Assembly (NCBI GenBank): GCA_947095535.1
Contig: OX352773.1
Coordinates: forward strand, 27,177,398 to 27,241,397
From: Poecilobothrus nobilitatus
Lineage: Eukaryota > Arthropoda > Insecta > Diptera > Dolichopodidae
Direction: 5' to 3'
Length of the DNA stretch: 64,000 nucleotides
The translations under genes and the position numbers were made by a program. Under the pieces are notes generated by a model. That model made no database searches, was not told the origin of the DNA, and saw nothing but the letters and a program-made list of their open reading frames with translations. Shown here piece by piece: positions 45,501 to 61,033 of this stretch (the first letter of the stretch is position 1; every line of letters starts with the position of its first letter).

Positions 45501-48500
45501 TTTTTGTTATATAATATACTTATGTATATTGAAATATAGAATTTACAACAATATATAACAAAATATTTTTACAACAAACAAATATGATAACTATATTTTT
45601 AAATAGTTTTCTTGTTATAAAAAAAATTACTTTTTAAAGTTTTTATCACGAAAATATTTTAAATTTTTTTCTTTTTCTTTTTAGATGTACACACACACAC
45701 ATATACATTTAAAAATAATGTTACAATTTTAGAAAATACATGCATGTATGTATATCAATAACAATTTAAGGATTCTATAAGCTTTCTCTCAGAAAGTTCT
45801 CGTTCAATTTTAATTTTACTATTACAAAAACTGTTTGCATAAAATAAAATATAATCCAAATAAAATTACATACACCCAAATTTAAACTATTTTACATTTA
45901 TTATAATATGAAATTTGTATATAAATATGCTGCTCAAATGTTATGCTATGTTCAATATGTAGGGGATGTTTCCTTTTTGTAAAAATAAAAGCTTTCTTTA
46001 AAATAGAAAAAAAAAAAAGAAAATAGATATTATTTTTGTTTTTAAATATTAATTTTTTTTAAACTTATTGAAAGCTATGCTGTTATATTCTGTTATACTA
46101 ACTACAGATGATATATTCTCGATAAATTTTTCTTTTCCTTATGTTCTGAAACTTGAGTGGTTTTTCTCACAAATTGAGAATTTTATTCCGGTTCCTCATT
46201 TTCGTCTAGTCGCATGTGTAACAAAACACACAAAAATAAAAATTTAATATCAAATATTCATTTTTAATATTATTATTTTAAATTTTTTTTTTTAATTTTT
46301 TTTTTTTGATTATTCGGAAAATATCATCAAAAAAAAAAAAAAAAATTTTTCATTATTTAATCTTTCGAAACAAGTAAAAAAAAAGACTCCCAATTAAAAA
46401 AATTAAATTGTTATGTAAAAACAAGTGCTATACTGTTCATGTGAATAATTTTATTTGGCATAGAATATTTATATATAAGTACATTATATATATATATATA
46501 TAGCTATATATATATAGATAATTGAAAAAAAAAAGTAAAATTTAATAATTATTAATTAAAAAAAAAAAAATTTTTTCTAAATTGAATAAAAAACTAAGTT
46601 AAAAATAAAAAGAAAAACGAAAATAACTATACATATAAAATAACCCATATTTTTAATACAGTTTTTTTTACAACAACAACTATTATATAGATATACATAC
46701 ATATAAATGCACATAAAAAGGATAATTGAAGGAGGATATTTCAATTAAATTGAATACACTTTTTTTTTTTTCGTATGTTATTTTGATTTGTTTGTTATTA
46801 AAAATCTGAACTATATAACATTTTTAACGTAATCATTTAACTTACATATATGTATATTTAACATTTATATACACTGCTATATATATATACACCGTTATTT
46901 AAAGAAAATGCCTTACCTATCGATTTTATAGAAAAAGAAAAAAGTATAATTTTAAATTTTTACGTAAAAGAAAAAAATAATATAAGAAAAGCAAAATTTT
47001 TTTTTTGGAAACTTTAATGTGATTATGAAATATTTTCTTTGCGAATCTCCTATATGATTTTGTTATTTCTTAAAAGTGAAAAAACAAAAAGCAACCTATT
47101 AGTATTTTTTCTATACTTTTAAAAAATTTTAATAAAAAAAAACAAATAAATTGGTTAAAAAAAAATTATATTTCAAAGAAGAAAAAAGTAAAAAAAAAAA
47201 AAAAAACCAAAAACGAACAGAAAATACCAAAAACGCTTATCTAACAAAATTCAAAAAAATAATAAAAAATAAAAATACATAAAAGTTTAAAAATAATAAA
47301 GAATAGAAAAAAACAAAAAAAAAATATAATAAAATAAAAAGAAAAAAGTAGAAGAAAACGACACTAATTAAGCGCTTGAGAGAAAAATAAATCGAAAAAA
47401 AAAATAAAAAATTGTATTTTCGGGTTTTGTGGTGTGTTCAATTCAATTTTTTGATTCTTTTACAATTTAGAATATGTTTGTTTGCAATTTTCTTTTTTAA
47501 ACGCATTATTTCGGTCTTTTATTTGAAACTTTTTAATTAAATTTCAATTTAAAATGCAATAAAAATAAACATTTTCTTTTTCAATTAATTAATGTCATTA
47601 TTTGATACATATTATTATCCTTGTATGTATTGTGCAACAATCGGGTGTTTTATTGATCATTAAAAAAAGATAGAACGAAATGACTAAAAAAGTCATCGAA
47701 TTTTAAAATTGGTTTTTTTTTTTGGATTCTTAAAAGGCAATTCTCCAACTGTAAGTAAATATATACATATATTTTTTATAATATTTGTTTTTGTTTTTTT
47801 TTTATGTATGTAAAAAATATAATAATATATAATATCCTTTTTGTATGTACATATATTACAATAATATAATATTTGCTTATTTGAAAACAACCGGTCAATT
47901 TTTTTTTTTATTTTTATGTTATACATAATTTTTTTTTTTTTGCAAATATTTGAGAAAGCAGAGATCTAAAAATTTATTCTTATATTAAAGAGTATTATAA
48001 TCACATTAAAAATGTATTACATAAAAAAATGATTTTGATGTCTTTTTGATATTAAAAAAATACAGTTTAGGTATAAACATTTTATGTAAATAAAAAATTG
48101 TTGTTTTTTTTTTTGAACAAAACATCTTACACATTTTTTTTTTTTTTATTAATAGATTTTGTCAAACTTTAGAGAAGCGAAACAAATAAGTTTTCTCTTC
48201 GAATATATGACTTCATATTACGCTAAATTCGACCTTCATATCTCGATATACATTAAATTCAACTAAATTCAACTTGCATTTGCATATCTCTTTTCTTTAT
48301 GTTTCATTTTCTCTTTCCATTCATACAGCTATTTACAAAAACAAAACAACTATTGCATCATTCATCTTAATCTTTTTTTATTTTTAATTTTAAAATGTCA
48401 AACAACAGAATATTTACAAATACAAAATATTATTTGTCATCATATCAATTATCCTTTATATATGAAACAAACATAATTTTTTTCAAAATAACGGATCGCC

Positions 48501-51500
48501 TATGTTTCTCAAACACTTAAAACCAAATATTTTGTACTTTACGTAGTTTAGAAGAGTAAGACGTTTGAAATTCACCAACTTCAGAGTTTCAAATAGTTAA
48601 TATTTCATTAGATACCTGTTTCATATCTGTAAACATTTTCTAAAGGTGAGATGTTTATGCTATATCTAAAATCTATATGTATATACAAAAATAGTTAACA
48701 GAACAGAATTTCTTCAAACTATAATAATTTTTTTTTCAATTTAAAATTTATAAAAGAATGAATACAAGTTTCATAAAATTGGAATTTTATAAGGAAACAT
48801 TGAAGAAATAAAAACAAAAAAAAAAAATTTAAAAATATAAAAAAAACAAATGTTTATATTTCAAACAATATTAATGACGGAAATTGAATGTGTAATTAGA
48901 AATTTCACGTAAGCTTTTTTGTTTAATTTATATTACGTTTTTCTAATGAAATATTGTTATATTGTATTCAAACTTTAGCTCTACACTGTAGTAAATAATA
49001 CATTAGTTTTTTAATGTTGCTATGAAATATATTTCATGTTTCTAACTTTTTTATAACTACAAATATATTTATTATAATTTTTTTATTTAGTATAAAAATA
49101 TAATATTATTTTTATTTTTTACCGTTATCATATTTTCAAAATATTTTGAAAATATTTTGCTTATAGACTGTTCATTCTAAATTATTTAACGAACTATTCT
49201 TAAAATAATTTTTTCTTTAATGTGGAAAATTAAGTTTTAAATTTGAACTGTTCATTATAACGTTCATATATCTGTCATTATTAAAATTTTCTTATATAAT
49301 GTAATGAAAAATTCCAAAACCTAAACTCTTAATATCAAAAACAAATTGTTTTCTTTTAATATACAATAATAGTATATTATATTATCTATAATAAGAGGCT
49401 TCTGACTCTTGGCATATTGCATAATAATGTTTATCTAAATTTAAAAAAAAATCTTAACTTTTCTGTTTTGTTTGCGTTTTTTTTTTTGTTGCTGTAAATT
49501 TTTACTTTTAGCGTTAATGTATTTTCTTTTTTTCTTTTAGTTTTAAATGTATTTAAAGTATAGGAAAAATTATATCACGCTTACTATACATTGTTTCATA
49601 AAATTTTAGTTTTTTTTTTTGTGCAGATTTTTTAATTTTATACGCATTACAGTTAAAATATTGAAATTTTTGTTTTGTCATTTTGTTGATATTTTTAATT
49701 GAATTTTTTAATAATAGATTTTGTTTGTTTTTGTCATTTTTAAACAAAATTATTTAACATTATTTTCTATATCTTAGCGTTCATATCGTAACTGTTCTAC
49801 ATTTATACTTAGTCTAAGATTAAACAAGCAATAAATTAAAATTTTAAATTGTATTCGGAAAAGGAAATGAAATATTATTTACCCTAAATGCAAAATTTAA
49901 CTAAAATTTATCAAGTATAGTTTTCAGAATTTTTGACAACTGTACTAAAATAATAAATAGCACAATTTGATCTAAGGGATTGATTGATTATAGTAAAAAA
50001 AAAAAAAACAATAATTAGTCCAGAGTTAATTATTATTTTATTTTTTAGATGAAAATTATAAAAAAAAAATTTATAATTAATATTTTAAAAAAGAAAATTC
50101 TTATAGATAATTTATTATTTCTATTAACTATATAAATGACCAATAAATATTTAAATTAATTTATTTGTTTAAAATTTATAATTTTCACATTTTAAATTGT
50201 AATACTGTACAAAAATCATTTAAATCTATTGTATTTTATTTTAAAGATAAAATCAATGTTTCTAAAAACGCATCTAAAAAGTTTTATTTATTTTTTTTTA
50301 TCTAAAGAGGTTACTAACCTCTAAATATAAAATCTATTTCTGAAAACTTACTAAGTACATACATGCAAACAAAAACATAAGTATAATACATACTGACAAG
50401 TACAATACAAAAAAAAGATAAAATAAAATGAAAAATCAAGAAAAAAGTAACTTTTAAAGAAAAAAGAAAAATCGAAATTTTCACACCCACCTTTTCAATT
50501 TGTTTGATAAAATAAAATGTTATTTTGCACAAAAAAAAAACAAAAAATGTGTCCTATTTTATTTTAGTAATGTTTAAATAGTGCATAATAAAATATTATA
50601 ATGGAAATTGCAAATCGTATTGGCTCTCCCAATTTAATCAATATCAATTAATTTTTATTTTATATGAACCCTTTTTTAATATACATACGTACGTTATCTA
50701 GTTATAATATCATACATAATATGTATTTATATATATATACCTATTTATACAAGTCAACTAAAATGTATAACATTAAAAAAAATTTTCACGTGAAGTAAGT
50801 GCTCACTACTCATCAGTCATCTGTTATGCAATCAAATAAAATTCTTTAATTTTTGAATAGAATCATATTTTTTATTATTATGTTATGTTATTATTGTTGT
50901 TTTGTTTATTTTTAATTGTATTGTATTGTACTGTAACTATTTACATACTCAATTACTACATACTCAATTTTTCCAGTTTTAGTTTTAAAAAAAAATAAAA
51001 ATAAAACAAAAAAAAAAAAAAGTTTTTCTCTTCGATTTTTTTAAATGTAATTTTTGGCAGAGAGAACTAAAAAATAAGAGAAAAGAGGATTAGAGAATGA
51101 GGATTAGATAGAGAAGAAAGGAAGGATATTAAGAAAATTAGAAAAAAGTGCATTTTATAGAAAGTAAAGAAAATAATAATATATTGTTTGTATTTGCAGA
51201 ATACTTTTATAATACAGATACATAAATAGAATATTCGATTCAAAAACGAAAAACCGAAGGGAAGAGAAAATTTTAATTTTGAATAAAATGTAGAAGAAGA
51301 AGTTAAAATAAAATCACGTGAATTTCTTTTTTGTTTGGTGAGAGAAAAATGAAAAGCTTTGCCTTTGGCAGATTTTACTATTTTTTTTTTTCTAGTTTAT
51401 GTGCGTAGATACATTAAAATGAAATTAAAATTAACTAACAAACAAAAAAAAAAATAAAAATACAATATAATAAAAAAATTAGAATTAAAATTGTATAAAA

Positions 51501-52839
51501 CAAATCAATTAATTTTTTTTTATCAAACAATTTGTATAAATGAATGAATTCTCTAACGCAATTTTACATCTAAAAAAATAACCAGAAATATTCAATTTGA
51601 CACAAAAGTATAAAAAAAGAAAATATTACATTAACAATACCACAATTCTTCTGAATATTCTGAATAAATTTAAAAGTGATAAAATTGAACTTAGAATTTT
51701 TCATTTATAAACCATGAACCTCATACATACAACTCGATTTCTTATATATGTATGTACGTAATATTTCGGAAAACTTCATGTTATAACATATAGAGTTATC
51801 AGATGTACATAATTAAATCGTAATTGTTTTTTAGCTATATTAATTCAAAGCAACTGTGCTATTCAATTTTCAAAGGTTAAATATTTTGTGATGAAGCCTT
51901 TTATGGTTATATTATATTGATTCGGCATTATATTTAATGTTTCTATTAATATTGGCTAAAATTTCATAATTTTTTGTTTTTTTTTTTTTATTTTAAGAAT
52001 TTTACATACGTCCTTTATTACTTAAATTTTTTATTAAATTCATTATCAACTTTTGTTTTTATATAAAATTTATTAACGTCACTAGGAAAATTTTGAATTT
52101 TATATTATAGGTATTAAAATTTATTTTACATATTATAAACTTGCCAACAACAACAAAAAAAAAAACCAAAACCAAAAGATTTTATAAAATTATATTGTTT
52201 ATATATTAGTAAAAGTATATATATTATATACCTATACATACATGTTTTAATTATTAATATAATATATATAGTTATAGAAAACTTTCATTCTCATATATTG
52301 GCTAAAAACCAACAATTTTACTAAATCATAGTTTTATATATATTATATTATAATTATTTTAAATTTCTTTATTTCAAAATAATTGAATTTTCTATTAAAA
52401 ATTCTTAAATTAACCTTATGTTATAATTTTAATAAATGTCAAATTACTAAAAATTTATCAAGGGCAAACATAAAATGAAACGTGTAATATTTATGTATTA
52501 TCGTTTCTGAAGTTTTAACAGATAGGTAACGTCTGTAATAGCTATTTAGTGCGAATTAAAATTAATTGACAGAATGGTTCAGCAATTACCATAAATGTAG
52601 TGGCTGGCTATTTTATTTAAGATTTTATTTTGCATATTTTTCAGCAACCATTAATGATTATTATAATTAATTCAATAATATTTAATTTTTAAATTTTTAT
52701 ATTATTATTTTTCAATTAATTTATATTTATTGTACATAGAAAACATTCTTCTGCGAACTAAAACTATAATATATCTTTAACATTTATGCCTGCCAATTTG
52801 AAATCTATTTTCATTCCTTAACTCAACTTCCTATGACCA
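42551..52839. other. Gene-poor AT-rich stretch
   Basis: About 10 kb of AT-rich DNA with many A/T homopolymers and short TA microsatellites (for example 46485-46517). Short open frames at 41746-41952, 44942-45154, 47693-47926, 49553-49747 and 50314-50532 are low-complexity and lack start context, conserved motifs or plausible splice partners. A purine-rich strand runs from 51056 to 51170. No RNA gene was recognised. It could be a long intron or 5' untranslated intron of the gene starting at 60898, or true intergenic DNA. Confidence 0.4.
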
Positions 52840-53016
52840 GGCAGTACAGTAATACTAAAGGTCGTATAACCTATTGTTTGATCAGAAAAGGGAGGTGGTG
52901 TTTAGTGAGTTAAAGTTCCACACACTCATAGAGGAATCGTGCTCGTTTTCACTCCTCTATAGTGTCTTTTGATGATTCCCACCTACCCTCGCAAAAAAAA
53001 AAATATATATATATAT
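52840..53016 (+). repeat. GC-richer retroposon-like island with A tail
   Basis: A block of clearly higher GC than its surroundings (from about caggcagtacagtaat to cccacctaccctcgc) ends in an A run followed by a TA microsatellite. That is the usual anatomy of a short retroposed element. A weak A-box-like tggtgtttagtgag is present but no convincing B box, and no target duplication was found. Confidence 0.35.
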
Positions 53017-56000
53017 AAGGCGAATTTTATGTTATTAGTTAGTTCTGTAAATAAAATTAATGCTTAACTGTTTTTTCTTAAAAAGAAACTAATCAAACGA
53101 CCGCAATTATTCCAAATACAAACTTTTAATTAAATTATATTATAACAATTTCAATAAAGTAATTGACTAACAAAATTTACTACAAAAAATTCAACACCAT
53201 CGTTTTTTATATTGTTTAATCCTTTAATATTTATACACAAATTATTTTATTAATTTTATCACAGTTTAATAAAATTGTATTCATTTAAAGAGTCATCTTT
53301 TATTGTCACATATAATTTTTAAATAATTAAAAAAGTTAAAGGTTATATAACACTATTTTTATTTGTTTTAATAATATATATAAATAATGAAAAACTACGT
53401 CGGAAAATACTTCAATAAAAGAAAAAAAAAAAAGAAAAACTAAAAAACATAACTTTAAAATTATGATGATGAAATAAAACATTTAAAAAATTTTCTTATT
53501 TCTTTTTTGAAAATAATCCTAAAAATCATAATCGTTTTTTTGTTTTTCTCAAGATTTTCAAATATTTCACATTTTACTTTCGACATTTTTAAAGAAATAT
53601 AAAAGAATTCAGTTTACAGGTTTAGTTTTTAATGTTAAAACAGAAATTCAAAAAGCGAAACTAAAACAATGTTTTGTTATATTGATGTTATATTTTTGTA
53701 TAATCTTGAGCTAAGGGTAAAGGGAGTAGGATAATGCTGAAGGTTATGGAATGAAAACAACAACTATATATGGATATATTAATATAATATTAAAATTGTA
53801 TAAAATTTTTATTATATAGGTTTTGGTTGTGTTTTCTCTATTCAAAATTCGTTTTGATATTTGAATTCTTGTAATTCGATAAAATTTTACACACACCGTT
53901 CGATTTACATGGTACCTTTTGGTACATTTATAGGAAAATGGATATAAATTAGATTATGAATAATCTTATATGTATATATGCATATACAATAATAAGGAAA
54001 GGACCGTATGATAAAAAGAGATATTTGTTTTTTTTTTTTTTAATTCTTAAGTCTCAAAGTCCAAAATAAAAAACTTAAAAATAAAAATCACATAAACATC
54101 ACTAAAATTCACTCAAATATATAAATATGTATAATAAAAATTAAAGCATTATCATAAATTAACAAATCTTTCACAAATATAAAAACAAAATTGTCTTTAG
54201 TCGGCGGTAAAGTTTTCAAAATTTAGAAATTTTTATTTCTTTGGCTGTCTATAATATAACAACACTTTGCAAATCTCTAATAGTATATTTAAAAAAAAAA
54301 AAAAAAGAAAAGAAATGTCCTTGTTAATTTCCATGTTATGAGTTAAACTGTTGGGGACGCCTTTGATTCCAGCAATTATAGTAATGATATGGTTAATGGA
54401 ATTATTCTTTAAAAATAATCAATTAAAATACGCGTTTATAATTATTAAATTAGACCGTTATATCTGTAGTATCAAAAGAGGGATTGCGGGTACAAATCCT
54501 GTACAAGTCTAAAATTAATTTATTAGTGAAGAAATTAACTAAAATTAGAATTTTCAATTGAAATTTCGAATATTGTACCTAAGTAAATGGAACGTAATAT
54601 AATTTAATATAAATACAAATGGTTCATATCTATAAAAAGGTAAAACAGTTCAAATATATATATATAATATATATATATTATTATTTATTATGATGTATTT
54701 ATAAGCATTATTCTAGATTAAAAACTTCATTAAAATGAAACTAGATATGCAAATCAAGTTGTTGACCTAAAATTATATTAGATTATAAAAGAATATTAGA
54801 TTAAAAATGGAAAATAATTTTAAGTATCTACTTGTATAATTGAAAATATTTTTAAAATTTTTTAAAACAAAATTTTAAAAATATAATTACACACATAGGT
54901 ACATATAATTTATCGCAGTAATATAATATGTACCTAATTTGAAAAAAAAAAATTAAATTCAAACTTAAAATTTTTATTCTTTATACTGTATTTTTTAAAT
55001 CCTTTTTATTGTTACACACCATGTACGATAGATTATAATAAGTATATATACATACATATATCTAAAATACTTCAACAAGAAAACATCAATTTTTTTTTTA
55101 TACATACATACATATGTACATAAATTCATGTATATAATATATTATGTTGCATAGGTACAAAAAAATATATTATATATTTTTTAAATTATAATTTTATTAT
55201 TGTTGTCACTATAAATAATTTTCACATAACAAAGAAACAAGAAGAAAAAAAAAAAATAGAAACATTTACATATATAATACTTTTCCTTATGTTGAAAAAT
55301 AAATATGTACGTTGTTTGTTTTTGTATTTTAAATCGTCAAAAAAACAAAAGTAAATTACGAAAAAAAAAAGAAAATATAATAAAAGTTTTAAAAATAAAA
55401 TTTTAGAATTTTCAAAAATTAGACACTTACAAAATTTTTTTTTTTATTTAAAAGTTAATTTTCATTGAATTTATTGCAATTTTACATATTGTACATTGTA
55501 TTAACGTATTGGTTAAGCACATTGCATTCAAATATAAAATGCATATATAGAAAAATTAAATACTATAATATTATATTCTTTTAGTTTTAGATATAATACC
55601 TATATGCAAAAAATTCATACTACGTCATTACGTATCTATTAATTGGTGGAAAATAAAAAAAAAAAAAAAACAAAAGCATACAAAAAAAAAAAAAAAAAAA
55701 ATCGAAATCGAAATCGACAATAAAAAACAATTAACAGATAAACCGGTGGTTCTATATTTTATTCTATCTAAATCTATATATTAATATTTTGCATACCTAC
55801 ATGCATACATGCATATATACATTAATGAATATCATCAGATGTATAAAATTAAATGTATATGATAAGAGGAAAGCAAATAGTATTAAAGACGACGGCGAAT
55901 GATAACAAATTCGCTTCTGTTTACATAACAACTATAATATTATATTTTATTTTCTTTTAAATGTGATAAAATACTAAATAATTTTCAAATTTTTTGCTAA

Positions 56001-59000
56001 CATAACCTATGTATGTTATACATAAACATAGAATTTACAAATACTCCTCCTGTATGTAATAGGTATATTATTTATATGATATGATGTTATATCTCAAATA
56101 TTATATATTAACATATTATTGCCTTTATATAACATATTTTGTAGGAAAATTCTAGTATACTTACTATACTTATCAATAAATTCTACGAATGTGTAAGCAT
56201 ATGTATGTGGTAATTATAAATATTTTTGTGGTGAATTTATTAAAAGGTGATTTTGACAAGTTTTTATTTTATGTTAATTTAAATGAATTAACATTGAAAT
56301 ATAAAATTTATACAATTGCACAGACAATTTATAGTTAATTTTCAATATTTAAAGTAATTATCATTTTGTTTTAATTTATTTATTTTTTTTTGTGTTTTTA
56401 TTGTATATGTATAGGTACATACATATTTTATTTTGTTTGATTTAATTTTAAATAGGTAATTTTTGAAATTTTGTGGTTTTTTTTATTTTAAATTTAAATT
56501 AAAAAAAATGTTCAGAAAAGAAATTTAAGAGTTCATTTTTCATTTGAACAAAATTTTTCGGGTTTTAACAAAAAAATGTAAAAGTATTTTCTGGATAAAT
56601 ATAACAGTAAATAAAATAAGTGCATATTTTACGTATAGATATTATGTAGGTATAGATGTTTGAATTAGTTTAACCTTCATAGTTTATTTTTAATAGTCTG
56701 CTTTGAGTTGATGTCTGCTTTGAGTTGATGAGTGATGTCTGAATAGTCTGCTTTGAGTTTATAAAAATTTATTAAAATATTAGACTTGCTATACCTATAT
56801 ACCTATCCTATAGAATTTCTTTTTTTTTTTTCTTAGGGATGTTTTTTTTGGGATTTGTGCAATAACTTCAACATATCTTGTATTAGAAAATTTTGATTGA
56901 GATGAATAAATTTTTATTTACATTTACAGTAATTAGGTATAATTTTATTTGGAAAACATTTAATTTTTTTTACTCAATTTTAGTACCTACCAGCCCATTT
57001 TTTTTTTTTTTTATCAAAAACAATTAAATATTCGTAATTAGAAAATTTTAATTAATCTTTTTTTTTTTTATATTTTATTCTACTTTGCATATTATTTTCA
57101 CTTCAGCTTATTCTTTTTAAATTTTACATACATATATACATATATGTATATATATATACTTAAGTACTAATAAGGTTCATATGTTCCTACACAGCAAAAT
57201 AATTCGGGACATTCGACTTTGAGTTTCCGTTTACATATATTTTTTTACACATATCCATATTATTTATTATCAGCCAGTAAATTTCCATACGATGATGAAA
57301 AACTGAAACACATTAAAATTAAAATCGAAAGTGAAAATTAAATTAAATTAATATAAAAGTATTTAAGTAACAAATAAATACAAGAATTATAAAAATCACA
57401 ATGACTTTGCTTATTTTTCATATTAATTCCTTTTTAATATATAATTTTGAAATAAAAATAAAATATTACATAATAATTTTAAATAGAATTAAAAAAAAAA
57501 AACATATTAAGTAAAATCACATGGTGCTTTTTTTAAGCGCTAAGAAGAAAGTCATTAAAAAAAATCTTATATAAAACTAATATTTTTTTTTTTTTTTATT
57601 ATTGTTGATAAACGCTCTGATAATACAAAATGAGAACGTTAAGAGAATTGTTGATCACTATATTATAATTATATTCAGTCAGTATCAGTAATCACTTAAA
57701 AGTTAAATCACTTATAAAATAATCGTTTCAGTTAAATTCTATCTCAAATTCTCAAATAGAAATACGTCAAATATTCTCAGCAAATTTATTATTTTTTTTT
57801 TTTAGTTTTATACTACATAAAATACAACAACAGTATGATGTGCATTAGTGTTAGAAATGGTGAAATAAAGTCAAAATTTTGGATTTACATTAGAAAATTG
57901 TTTATTTTGATCTTTAAAAATTATATAATTTTTGTAAATTACTTTAAAAATTATCTGCACTTATTAAAGAGTCCAACAAATTCATTTTAAACTTCTTTAT
58001 TTCTAAGAGTAAAATATAAAAAAAAAAAAGAGAAATTCAGAATTAATTTAAGGACAGATAATACTTGATCATTATCAGATACGACGTATAATAAATATAT
58101 GCATAGGTAATAGTAAACAGAAAGTTAAAATAAATTAAAAAAAAAAATTAATTTAGGCTGGATTAAAGAATATTTATGAAAAATTTTTTAAATTATATGT
58201 GATTCCATTCCATTTGGTACAACCAAGAAATGATTTTTTTTTATTAATATGAAATAAACAATTTCTTTATGTTAATTAATCAAGCATGTATTGTTAAGTA
58301 AAAAAAAAAAAAATTTACAATTTTATTTTTAATTAGCACCTTTTTACCTTTTGTAAAATTTTTCTCTAATTTTCTCCATAAATCATAATTAGAGAAAGTC
58401 GGTAATTTTTTTTTGTTAGACTTTAGTCTAAAACATAAACGTATACTATATTGTCTGCATTAAGTGCTATACTGGTCTACATTTAACCCATATGGTACAT
58501 ATATTAATTTAATTAATAAAATTTTTATTGCATGCACTATTGCTTAGTTTTTTTTTTGCAACATTGTGTAAAACTGATTCGATTCGTTCTGTTCGACTCT
58601 AACTAACAAAATATAAGCTTCTTATGAATCCATTTAATACACATGTATTGTATGGTTTAAGAATAGAATTAGAAGATTTGTGGTAAACTTCTTGAAGCAA
58701 AGAAGAACTTTTAAAGTAAATTAGAATGATATATGAATAAAAATGTTAATGTTCTCTTTAAATTTCTTTGTATCATGCAAATATAGAAATTAAGAGCTTT
58801 AGAGAAAATTTTTGAAGACAAATGATTCTATTTACTTACTACCTCAATTTTACTTAAATTTGCGCGTGCTTGTTTTTTTTTTTTAAATATTAGTTATATT
58901 GATGATAAATTGTAACTAACAATAATATTTAGTAATTTTATATTCTTTTTTATTAAATGAAAATTCTCTAAATCTCTACCCTCTGAAAAAATATATATGT

Positions 59001-59879
59001 ATACCTTTAAAACAATAAATATTTTCTTAATATTTTAGGATGGAATACATATTTCGCTTTTGTTATTAAAAAATATTGTTATAATTGAAGGATTATGTAA
59101 TTAATTGTTAATCACTGAAATCAACATTTTTTTTTCTATCACCGCTTAACCAATTTCATTTAAAACTCTAACAGGTAACTTAAATAGTAAAAGTTCCAAG
59201 TGACTTATAAGGTATAGAATTCAAAAAAAGGCTATTTTCTCTTTTTTTTTCCTAAGGAAAGTAGGAATCTTTCAAAGACGCACAGACTTCTCCTTCGGCA
59301 GATTCTTACTGGCTAAACTCACCTCCCTCTTTAAGCAATATAATGGGATGAATCGCAGTATATATTGGCTAGAGAGTATAGGGATAGGAGAGGATAAGAT
59401 AAAGATACGGAAACTTAAATTGGGAGTGGGGCTGTAAGAAAATATTGAATCTGCTTATTATTATTACTATTTTGCTATCAGTGACCTTAAGTCGTAAACT
59501 GCACCATATAATTTAGATTTAAACAATTTGTTTTTTACAGAAGAAAAACATATTTTATAATTTGATTCCATCCTAAGTTTAAAAAAAAAAAAAATTGGCC
59601 GTGTTTGTGTTATTTTCCTTGAGTTTTTATTTTCCATTCTAAACACTTATATTTTTTTAGTATTTATTTTTATTTTTGTTGATTATATTTAACTTTTCTC
59701 ACATATTTTGTTGATATTTTTGATTTTTTTTTTTGTTTTTTTATTGTAATTATCATATGGATTGACTGCGCGATGAGATCGCACGGTTTTGTTGAAAAAA
59801 AAAAATTCAGAAGCAAAAAAAAAAAAAAAATTAAAACAAAATTATTGGATTTTGTACATTTAAATAATTTTGTAGTTTT
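53017..59879. other. Gene-poor AT-rich stretch
   Basis: No supported exon. A short internal duplication of 'gtctgctttgagttgatg' lies near 56695-56760 (three variants). A GC-richer patch at about 59265-59440 (ctccttcggcagattcttac, gggagtggggctgtaag) is of unknown nature. The rest is A/T homopolymer-rich. Confidence 0.4.
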
Positions 59880-59940
59880 ATAGTCGTTCGTCGTAGATGT
59901 ACCGTGCCGGTGATTGGCTCGCGGAATTATACAACTAAAT
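59755..59940 (+). promoter_or_regulatory. Possible promoter region for the gene starting at 60898
   Basis: Two CpG-containing patches in otherwise CpG-poor DNA, gactgcgcgatgagatcgca and gtaccgtgccggtgattggc, lie about 1 kb upstream of the ATG at 60898. The second contains an inverted CCAAT box (attgg). Position and composition fit a core promoter or 5' untranslated exon, but there is no clear initiator. This is low-confidence inference. Confidence 0.3.
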
Positions 59941-60897
59941 AAATATAGTGAAACATTTTAGAATATAATTAAATTAATCAAAGATAATAGAAAAAATTTT
60001 GAATTTCGGGACACAAATATTATGTATTATATTATATAGAAAATACATAAACTTTTTTAAAAAAAATTTATAAATTTTATAGTAAAAAAAGTAAAATTTC
60101 GATTAAAATTATTTTTTACGTTTTCTAAAATTTTGAGTAAATTTTTTTTTTTTTTTTTAAGTGAAAACGTATAGTATTATTTTTACGCAGAAATTCATTG
60201 AAAACTTTAATGGACCTATCTTAATAGATTATACTGTACTGTAGGCATGTTATATTGCTAATATATTTTATTCTAAATAATTAATATAAATTGTGCAAAA
60301 TAAAATTATTTAAAAAAAAAAAGAGAGAGCAAAAACAATAATTTAAAAAAAAATTTTTTTTTTTAATTTTAAATAAAAATATAATAAATTTTATTATGTA
60401 AAATGAATTTTACGTTTTTGTTGTTATTAACTTTAATTATTTATTGCTAGGGAAACAAATAAATTTTCTTTATAAATTTTGATTTTGTTTTTTTTTTTTT
60501 TTTGTGTAGAAATTATTAATGAAAAATTAGACCGGCTTGCTTTAGAAATGTTTTTTGTTTATTTAAATTTTTTATTAATTAACTTTCAAAAAAAAAACAA
60601 AAAAATAAATTGCATAACAAAACAACATAATTTTTAATGTAAATTTTTATAATATTATAAACAGAAAATACAGAGTTAACAACGGAATTATAACAACAAC
60701 GGTTATATTATTCAAAAAGTGAAAAAAAAAACGGTTATTTGGAATCAATAGCTATAATAGAAAAAGCAAAAATAAAAAAAAAAAATATTTTTTTCCTTTT
60801 GGTACATTTTATAAAATTTTCAACTTTTTGGCGGTGATAATAGTAAGTGGGTGTAATAATTGCAAAAATTCAACCACAAAACTGGAATAATTTTTAA

Positions 60898-61033
60898 ATG
60901 GGAAAGAAAGGTACAAAGAAAAGAACTCAATGGCGCACATTATCAATAACAGAACAGGACGAATTAAATGCGGCAGCTGGGAAAGCATATATTTCAAATG
61001 GGGACAGTACCACTGGAATAAATATCGACGAAG
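60898..61033 (+). CDS. First coding exon of an unrecognised gene (partial)
   Basis: An ATG at 60898 opens 45 codons, starting MGKKGTKKRTQWRTLSITEQ and ending in GINIDEG. The donor gtaggt at 61034 leaves phase 1. The amino-acid composition (basic start, Trp, balanced polar residues) and local rise in GC are unlike chance frames in this region, and the donor is good. No stop-free continuation or second exon is seen before the window ends, so the rest of the gene lies to the right, across an intron that contains the hAT transposon. I do not recognise the family. The basic leader could suit an RNA-binding or nuclear protein, but that is only a composition argument. Confidence 0.55.

Noticed and set aside
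46485..46517. Long TA palindrome, considered as a hairpin RNA or cruciform regulatory site
   Set aside because: Simple alternating TA is common throughout this window, and nothing distinguishes this run from other microsatellites.
54440..54520. tRNA-like T arm (gcgggtacaaatcctgt)
   Set aside because: A five-pair stem with a seven-base loop can be drawn, but the acceptor stem fails after five pairs and no D or anticodon arm fits.
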